64,000 bases of DNA from Orychophragmus violaceus (taxonomy: Eukaryota; Streptophyta; Magnoliopsida; Brassicales; Brassicaceae), in assembly GCA_030180135.1 (NCBI GenBank), contig CM058240.1, positions 71,605,581 through 71,669,580 of the forward strand, read 5' to 3'. Made by a program: the position numbers and the translations under genes. The notes under the pieces are model-generated. The model had not been told where the DNA came from. It searched no databases and saw only the letters and a list, made by a program, of their open reading frames with translations. Positions 55,741 through 64,000 of the stretch are shown one piece after another; the stretch's first letter is position 1; the number at the start of each line of letters is the position of its first letter.

Positions 55741-58700
55741 AACATAAAGTTGTATAACATGCTTCTCATTCTACCTTTAAGAGAATGCAAAAACTAACTT
55801 ATAGTTGTCTTACCTCACCCAATTTCTCCAATCCATGACACATATGTTTCAAGAAGTTTTGGTAAAAATGTTTTGTTTAGGATTCTCATAGGACATTTTA
55901 GAAAATCAAAGTTTCTTTCTTGTCTGTTAATAGGGTTATTTAGGGGGGTGTTTAAAGTGAACAAAAACTTGTATAACATGCTTCTCATTCTACCTTTAAG
56001 AGCATGCAAAAACTAACTTATAGTTGTCTTACCTCACCTAATTTCTCCAATCCATGATACATATGTTTCAAGAAGTTTTGGTAAAAAAGTTTTGTTTAGG
56101 ATTCTCATAGGACATTTTAGAAGATCAAAGTTTCTTTCTTGTCTGTTAGTAGGGTTACTTAGGGGTGTTTAAAGTGAACATAAACTTGTATAACATGCTT
56201 CTCATTCTACCTTTAAGAGCATGCAAAAACTAACTTATAGTTGTCTTACCTCACCTAATTTCTCTAATCCATGACACATATGTTTCAAGAAGTTTTGGTA
56301 AAAATGTTTTGTTTAGGATTCTCATAGGACATTTTAGAAGATCAAAGTTTCACTCTTGTCTGTTAGTAGGGTTACTTAGGGGTGTTTAAAGTGAACATAA
56401 AGTTGTATAACATGCTTCTCATTCTACCTTTAAGAGCATGCAAAAACTAACTTATAGTTGTCTTACCTCACCCAATTTCTCCAATCCATGACACATATGT
56501 TTCAAGAAGTTTTGGTAAAAATGTTTTGTTTAGGATTCTCATAGGACATTTTAGAAAATCAAAGTTTCTTTCTTGTCTGTTAATAGGGTTATTTAGGGGG
56601 GTGTTTAAAGTGAACAAAAACTTGTATAACATGCTTCTCATTCTACCTTTAAGAGCATGCAAAAACTAACTTATAGTTGTCTTACCTCACCTAATTTCTC
56701 CAATCCATGATACATATGTTTCAAGAAGTTTTGGTAAAAAAGTTTTGTTTAGGATTCTCATAGGACATTTTAGAAGATCAAAGTTTCTTTCTTGTCTGTT
56801 AGTAGGGTTACTTAGGGGTGTTTAAAGTGAACATAAACTTGTATAACATGCTTCTCATTCTACCTTTAAGAGCATGCAAAAACTAACTTATAGTTGTCTT
56901 ACCTCACCTAATTTCTCTAATCCATGACACATATGTTTCAAGAAGTTTTGGTAAAAATGTTTTGTTTAGGATTCTCATAGGACATTTTAGAAGATCAAAG
57001 TTTCACTCTTGTCTGTTAGTAGGGTTACTTAGGGGTGTTTAAAGTGAACATAAAGTTGTATAACATGCTTCTCATTCTACCTTTAAGAGCATGCAAAAAC
57101 TAACTTATAGTTGTCTTACCTCACCCAATTTCTCCAATCCATGACACATATGTTTCAAGAAGTTTTGGTAAAAAAGTTTTGTTTAGGATTCTCATAGGAC
57201 ATTTTAGAAGATCAAAGTTTCTTTCTTGTCTGTTAGTAGGGTTACTTAGGGGTGTTTAAAGTGAACATAAACTTGTATAACATGCTTCTCATTCTACCTT
57301 TAAGAGCATGCAAAAACTAACTTATAGTTGTCTTACCTCACCTAATTTCTCTAATCCATGACACATATGTTTCAAGAAGTTTTGGTAAAAATGTTTTGTT
57401 TAGGATTCTCATAGGACATTTTAGAAGATCAAAGTTTCACTCTTGTCTGTTAGTAGGGTTACTTAGGGGTGTTTAAAGTGAACATAAAGTTGTATAACAT
57501 GCTTCTCATTCTACCTTTAAGAGCATGCAAAAACTAACTTATAGTTGTCTTACCTCACCCAATTTCTCCAATCCATGACACATATGTTTCAAGAAGTTTT
57601 GGTAAAAATGTTTTGTTTAGGATTCTCATAGGACATTTTAGAAAATCAAAGTTTCTTTCTTGTCTGTTAATAGGGTTATTTAGGGGGGTGTTTAAAGTGA
57701 ACAAAAACTTGTATAACATGCTTCTCATTCTACCTTTAAGAGCATGCAAAAACTAACTTATAGTTGTCTTACCTCACCTAATTTCTCCAATCCATGATAC
57801 ATATGTTTCAAGAAGTTTTGGTAAAAAAGTTTTGTTTAGGATTCTCATAGGACATTTTAGAAGATCAAAGTTTCTTTCTTGTCTGTTAGTAGGGTTACTT
57901 AGGGGTGTTTAAAGTGAACATAAACTTGTATAACATGCTTCTCATTCTACCTTTAAGAGCATGCAAAAACTAACTTATAGTTGTCTTACCTCACCTAATT
58001 TCTCTAATCCATGACACATATGTTTCAAGAAGTTTTGGTAAAAATGTTTTGTTTAGGATTCTCATAGGACATTTTAGAAGATCAAAGTTTCACTCTTGTC
58101 TGTTAGTAGGGTTACTTAGGGGTGTTTAAAGTGAACATAAAGTTGTATAACATGCTTCTCATTCTACCTTTAAGAGCATGCAAAAACTAACTTATAGTTG
58201 TCTTACCTCACCCAATTTCTCCAATCCATGACACATATGTTTCAAGAAGTTTTGGTAAAAATGTTTTGTTTAGGATTCTCATAGGACATTTTAGAAAATC
58301 AAAGTTTCTTTCTTGTCTGTTAATAGGGTTATTTAGGGGGGTGTTTAAAGTGAACATAAACTTGTATAACATGCTTCTCATTCTACCTTTAAGAGCATGC
58401 AAAAACTAACTTATAGTTGTCTTACCTCACCTAATTTCTCTAATCCATGACACATATGTTTCAAGAAGTTTTGGTAAAAATGTTTTGTTTAGGATTCTCA
58501 TAGGACATTTTAGAAGATCAAAGTTTCACTCTTGTCTGTTAGTAGGGTTACTTAGGGGTGTTTAAAGTGAACATAAAGTTGTATAACATGCTTCTCATTC
58601 TACCTTTAAGAGCATGCAAAAACTAACTTATAGTTGTCTTACCTCACCCAATTTCTCCAATCCATGACACATATGTTTCAAGAAGTTTTGGTAAAAATGT

Positions 58701-59150
58701 TTTGTTTAGGATTCTCATAGGACATTTTAGAAAATCAAAGTTTCTTTCTTGTCTGTTAATAGGGTTATTTAGGGGGGTGTTTAAAGTGAACAAAAACTTG
58801 TATAACATGCTTCTCATTCTACCTTTAAGAGCATGCAAAAACTAACTTATAGTTGTCTTACCTCACCTAATTTCTCCAATCCATGATACATATGTTTCAA
58901 GAAGTTTTGGTAAAAAAGTTTTGTTTAGGATTCTCATAGGACATTTTAGAAGATCAAAGTTTCTTTCTTGTCTGTTAGTAGGGTTACTTAGGGGTGTTTA
59001 AAGTGAACATAAACTTGTATAACATGCTTCTCATTCTACCTTTAAGAGCATGCAAAAACTAACTTATAGTTGTCTTACCTCACCTAATTTCTCTATTCCA
59101 TGACACATATGTTTCAAGAAGTTTTGGTAAAAATGTTTTGTTTAGGATTC
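55500..59150. repeat. Block duplication, copy 1 (offset 3916 bp, 18 monomers)
   Basis: Recurs at about 59416-63066. Both copies contain an unusual hybrid monomer that joins a B-type CCCAATTTCTCCAATCC start to a C-type AAAAAAGTTTTG (near 57125-57180 and 61041-61096), and a B monomer with CATAAAC (near 58350 and 62270). Boundaries are approximate. Confidence 0.82.
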
Positions 59151-59415
59151 TCATAGGACATTTTAGAAGATCAAAGTTTCTCTCTTGTCTGTTAGTAGGG
59201 TTACTTAGGGGTGTTTAAAGTGAACATAAACTTGTATAACATGTTTCTCATTCTACCTTTAAGAGCATGCAAAAACTAACTTATAGTTGTCTTACCTCAC
59301 CTAATTTCTCCAATCCATGATACATATGTTTCAAGAAGTTTTGGTAAAAAAGTTTTGTTTAGGATTCTCATAGGACATTTTAGAAGATCAAAGTTTCTTT
59401 CTTGTCTGTTAGTAG

Positions 59416-62400
59416 GGTTACTTAGGGGTGTTTAAAGTGAACATAAACTTGTATAACATGCTTCTCATTCTACCTTTAAGAGCATGCAAAAACTAACTTA
59501 TAGTTGTCTTACCTCACCTAATTTCTCTAATCCATGACACATATGTTTCAAGAAGTTTTGGTAAAAATGTTTTGTTTAGGATTCTCATAGGACATTTTAG
59601 AAGATCAAAGTTTCACTCTTGTCTGTTAGTAGGGTTACTTAGGGGTGTTTAAAGTGAACATAAAGTTGTATAACATGCTTCTCATTCTACCTTTAAGAGC
59701 ATGCAAAAACTAACTTATAGTTGTCTTACCTCACCCAATTTCTCCAATCCATGACACATATGTTTCAAGAAGTTTTGGTAAAAATGTTTTGTTTAGGATT
59801 CTCATAGGACATTTTAGAAAATCAAAGTTTCTTTCTTGTCTGTTAATAGGGTTATTTAGGGGGGTGTTTAAAGTGAACAAAAACTTGTATAACATGCTTC
59901 TCATTCTACCTTTAAGAGCATGCAAAAACTAACTTATAGTTGTCTTACCTCACCTAATTTCTCCAATCCATGATACATATGTTTCAAGAAGTTTTGGTAA
60001 AAAAGTTTTGTTTAGGATTCTCATAGGACATTTTAGAAGATCAAAGTTTCTTTCTTGTCTGTTAGTAGGGTTACTTAGGGGTGTTTAAAGTGAACATAAA
60101 CTTGTATAACATGCTTCTCATTCTACCTTTAAGAGCATGCAAAAACTAACTTATAGTTGTCTTACCTCACCTAATTTCTCTAATCCATGACACATATGTT
60201 TCAAGAAGTTTTGGTAAAAATGTTTTGTTTAGGATTCTCATAGGACATTTTAGAAGATCAAAGTTTCACTCTTGTCTGTTAGTAGGGTTACTTAGGGGTG
60301 TTTAAAGTGAACATAAAGTTGTATAACATGCTTCTCATTCTACCTTTAAGAGCATGCAAAAACTAACTTATAGTTGTCTTACCTCACCCAATTTCTCCAA
60401 TCCATGACACATATGTTTCAAGAAGTTTTGGTAAAAATGTTTTGTTTAGGATTCTCATAGGACATTTTAGAAAATCAAAGTTTCTTTCTTGTCTGTTAAT
60501 AGGGTTATTTAGGGGGGTGTTTAAAGTGAACAAAAACTTGTATAACATGCTTCTCATTCTACCTTTAAGAGCATGCAAAAACTAACTTATAGTTGTCTTA
60601 CCTCACCTAATTTCTCCAATCCATGATACATATGTTTCAAGAAGTTTTGGTAAAAAAGTTTTGTTTAGGATTCTCATAGGACATTTTAGAAGATCAAAGT
60701 TTCTTTCTTGTCTGTTAGTAGGGTTACTTAGGGGTGTTTAAAGTGAACATAAACTTGTATAACATGCTTCTCATTCTACCTTTAAGAGCATGCAAAAACT
60801 AACTTATAGTTGTCTTACCTCACCTAATTTCTCTAATCCATGACACATATGTTTCAAGAAGTTTTGGTAAAAATGTTTTGTTTAGGATTCTCATAGGACA
60901 TTTTAGAAGATCAAAGTTTCACTCTTGTCTGTTAGTAGGGTTACTTAGGGGTGTTTAAAGTGAACATAAAGTTGTATAACATGCTTCTCATTCTACCTTT
61001 AAGAGCATGCAAAAACTAACTTATAGTTGTCTTACCTCACCCAATTTCTCCAATCCATGACACATATGTTTCAAGAAGTTTTGGTAAAAAAGTTTTGTTT
61101 AGGATTCTCATAGGACATTTTAGAAGATCAAAGTTTCTTTCTTGTCTGTTAGTAGGGTTACTTAGGGGTGTTTAAAGTGAACATAAACTTGTATAACATG
61201 CTTCTCATTCTACCTTTAAGAGCATGCAAAAACTAACTTATAGTTGTCTTACCTCACCTAATTTCTCTAATCCATGACACATATGTTTCAAGAAGTTTTG
61301 GTAAAAATGTTTTGTTTAGGATTCTCATAGGACATTTTAGAAGATCAAAGTTTCACTCTTGTCTGTTAGTAGGGTTACTTAGGGGTGTTTAAAGTGAACA
61401 TAAAGTTGTATAACATGCTTCTCATTCTACCTTTAAGAGCATGCAAAAACTAACTTATAGTTGTCTTACCTCACCCAATTTCTCCAATCCATGACACATA
61501 TGTTTCAAGAAGTTTTGGTAAAAATGTTTTGTTTAGGATTCTCATAGGACATTTTAGAAAATCAAAGTTTCTTTCTTGTCTGTTAATAGGGTTATTTAGG
61601 GGGGTGTTTAAAGTGAACAAAAACTTGTATAACATGCTTCTCATTCTACCTTTAAGAGCATGCAAAAACTAACTTATAGTTGTCTTACCTCACCTAATTT
61701 CTCCAATCCATGATACATATGTTTCAAGAAGTTTTGGTAAAAAAGTTTTGTTTAGGATTCTCATAGGACATTTTAGAAGATCAAAGTTTCTTTCTTGTCT
61801 GTTAGTAGGGTTACTTAGGGGTGTTTAAAGTGAACATAAACTTGTATAACATGCTTCTCATTCTACCTTTAAGAGCATGCAAAAACTAACTTATAGTTGT
61901 CTTACCTCACCTAATTTCTCTAATCCATGACACATATGTTTCAAGAAGTTTTGGTAAAAATGTTTTGTTTAGGATTCTCATAGGACATTTTAGAAGATCA
62001 AAGTTTCACTCTTGTCTGTTAGTAGGGTTACTTAGGGGTGTTTAAAGTGAACATAAAGTTGTATAACATGCTTCTCATTCTACCTTTAAGAGCATGCAAA
62101 AACTAACTTATAGTTGTCTTACCTCACCCAATTTCTCCAATCCATGACACATATGTTTCAAGAAGTTTTGGTAAAAATGTTTTGTTTAGGATTCTCATAG
62201 GACATTTTAGAAAATCAAAGTTTCTTTCTTGTCTGTTAATAGGGTTATTTAGGGGGGTGTTTAAAGTGAACATAAACTTGTATAACATGCTTCTCATTCT
62301 ACCTTTAAGAGCATGCAAAAACTAACTTATAGTTGTCTTACCTCACCTAATTTCTCTAATCCATGACACATATGTTTCAAGAAGTTTTGGTAAAAATGTT

Positions 62401-63066
62401 TTGTTTAGGATTCTCATAGGACATTTTAGAAGATCAAAGTTTCACTCTTGTCTGTTAGTAGGGTTACTTAGGGGTGTTTAAAGTGAACATAAAGTTGTAT
62501 AACATGCTTCTCATTCTACCTTTAAGAGCATGCAAAAACTAACTTATAGTTGTCTTACCTCACCCAATTTCTCCAATCCATGACACATATGTTTCAAGAA
62601 GTTTTGGTAAAAATGTTTTGTTTAGGATTCTCATAGGACATTTTAGAAAATCAAAGTTTCTTTCTTGTCTGTTAATAGGGTTATTTAGGGGGGTGTTTAA
62701 AGTGAACAAAAACTTGTATAACATGCTTCTCATTCTACCTTTAAGAGCATGCAAAAACTAACTTATAGTTGTCTTACCTCACCTAATTTCTCCAATCCAT
62801 GATACATATGTTTCAAGAAGTTTTGGTAAAAAAGTTTTGTTTAGGATTCTCATAGGACATTTTAGAAGATCAAAGTTTCTTTCTTGTCTGTTAGTAGGGT
62901 TACTTAGGGGTGTTTAAAGTGAACATAAACTTGTATAACATGCTTCTCATTCTACCTTTAAGAGCATGCAAAAACTAACTTATAGTTGTCTTACCTCACC
63001 TAATTTCTCTAATCCATGACACATATGTTTCAAGAAGTTTTGGTAAAAATGTTTTGTTTAGGATTC
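59416..63066. repeat. Block duplication, copy 2 (offset 3916 bp, 18 monomers)
   Basis: Second copy of 55500-59150 with the same hybrid B/C monomer and the same B variant. It follows almost directly after the first copy. Confidence 0.82.
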
Positions 63067-64000
63067 TCATAGGACATTTTAGAAGATCAAAGTTTCACTC
63101 TTGTCTGTTAGTAGGGTTACTTAGGGGTGTTTAAAGTGAACATAAAGTTGTATAACATGCTTCTCATTCTACCTTTAAGAGCATGCAAAAACTAACTTAT
63201 AGTTGTCTTACCTCACCCAATTTCTCCAATCCATGACACATATGTTTCAAGAAGTTTTGGTAAAAATGTTTTGTTTAGGATTCTCATAGGACATTTTAGA
63301 AAATCAAAGTTTCTTTCTTGTCTGTTAATAGGGTTATTTAGGGGGGTGTTTAAAGTGAACAAAAACTTGTATAACATGCTTCTCATTCTACCTTTAAGAG
63401 CATGCAAAAACTAACTTATAGTTGTCTTACCTCACCTAATTTCTCCAATCCATGATACATATGTTTCAAGAAGTTTTGGTAAAAAAGTTTTGTTTAGGAT
63501 TCTCATAGGACATTTTAGAAGATCAAAGTTTCTTTCTTGTCTGTTAGTAGGGTTACTTAGGGGTGTTTAAAGTGAACATAAACTTGTATAACATGCTTCT
63601 CATTCTACCTTTAAGAGCATGCAAAAACTAACTTATAGTTGTCTTACCTCACCTAATTTCTCTAATCCATGACACATATGTTTCAAGAAGTTTTGGTAAA
63701 AATGTTTTGTTTAGGATTCTCATAGGACATTTTAGAAGATCAAAGTTTCACTCTTGTCTGTTAGTAGGGTTACTTAGGGGTGTTTAAAGTGAACATAAAG
63801 TTGTATAACATGCTTCTCATTCTACCTTTAAGAGCATGCAAAAACTAACTTATAGTTGTCTTACCTCACCCAATTTCTCCAATCCATGACACATATGTTT
63901 CAAGAAGTTTTGGTAAAAATGTTTTGTTTAGGATTCTCATAGGACATTTTAGAAAATCAAAGTTTCTTTCTTGTCTGTTAATAGGGTTATTTAGGGGGGT

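Larger units (their letters stand above)
35911..64000. repeat. Satellite array, right block
   Basis: About 129 monomers of the same satellite and orientation, running off the window end. Compared with the left block, D-type monomers (TTTCACTCTTG with CATAAAGTTG) are far more frequent, and steps of 436, 653 and 1087 bp replace the 870-bp tetramer. Several large recent block duplications are stacked here (offsets 3484, 4138 and 3916 bp). One B monomer pair near 48320 and 52460 has lost a G and reads GTGAAAAAAAAC. No gene or mobile element is visible. Confidence 0.97.

Noticed and set aside
1631..63407. Repeated 64-aa minus-strand ORFs as genes
   Set aside because: They exist because B monomers are near-identical copies. 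Single-base variants (AGCATGTAAAA, CCAATTCATG) remove start or frame in some copies with no sign of purifying selection, and no promoter or context supports them.
1..64000. TTTAGGG in B monomers as telomere repeats
   Set aside because: The heptamer occurs once per B monomer, within TTATTTAGGGGGG, and never in tandem, so it is not a telomeric or interstitial telomere array.

Overview
The window is plant nuclear heterochromatin, very probably centromeric or pericentromeric. It is a long tandem satellite array of 217/219-bp monomers (AT-rich, roughly 218 monomers in all) broken by three LTR retrotransposons. Plant origin is supported by the plant initiator-Met tRNA primer-binding site TGGTATCAGAGC in all three elements and by the plant-type Ty1/copia polyprotein. 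Brassicaceae is my best guess, from the flavour of the retroelement proteins; the satellite itself I do not recognise. There is no ordinary host gene, tRNA, rRNA or CRISPR in the window.

Layout: (1) 1-13769 satellite. (2) 13770-19555 complete Ty1/copia element (Copia-1), minus strand, two identical 516-bp LTRs, intact gag-pol ORF, target-site duplication CTCAT. (3) 19556-25181 satellite. (4) 25182-35910 a gag-only, non-autonomous LTR element (904-bp LTRs, TSD GGTGT, minus strand). Its 3' LTR was later split by a second complete copia element (Copia-2, 26008-31818, 524-bp LTRs differing at one base, intact gag-pol ORF, TSD TTGAG). (5) 35911-64000 satellite.

The satellite is organised in higher-order repeats. 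One 219-bp monomer type (B) alternates with 217-bp types (A, C, D) to give units of 436, 653, 870, 1087 and 1523 bp. On top of these lie recent duplications of whole blocks 16 to 19 monomers long (offsets 3484, 3916, 4133 and 4138 bp). The array has therefore been homogenised by repeated large unequal exchanges or conversions.

The copia elements encode everything needed for their own movement: capsid/nucleocapsid, protease, integrase, reverse transcriptase and RNase H. The gag-only element has a Ty3/gypsy-like gag and zinc knuckle but no enzymes, and must have been moved by proteins from another element. Points worth a second look: a covarying hairpin shared by the copia 3' UTRs and the gag-only LTR; non-canonical TA...CA LTR ends on both copia elements; near-identical copia coding regions carrying unrelated LTRs; a gag ORF that originally ran into its own 3' LTR; and the nested block duplications.
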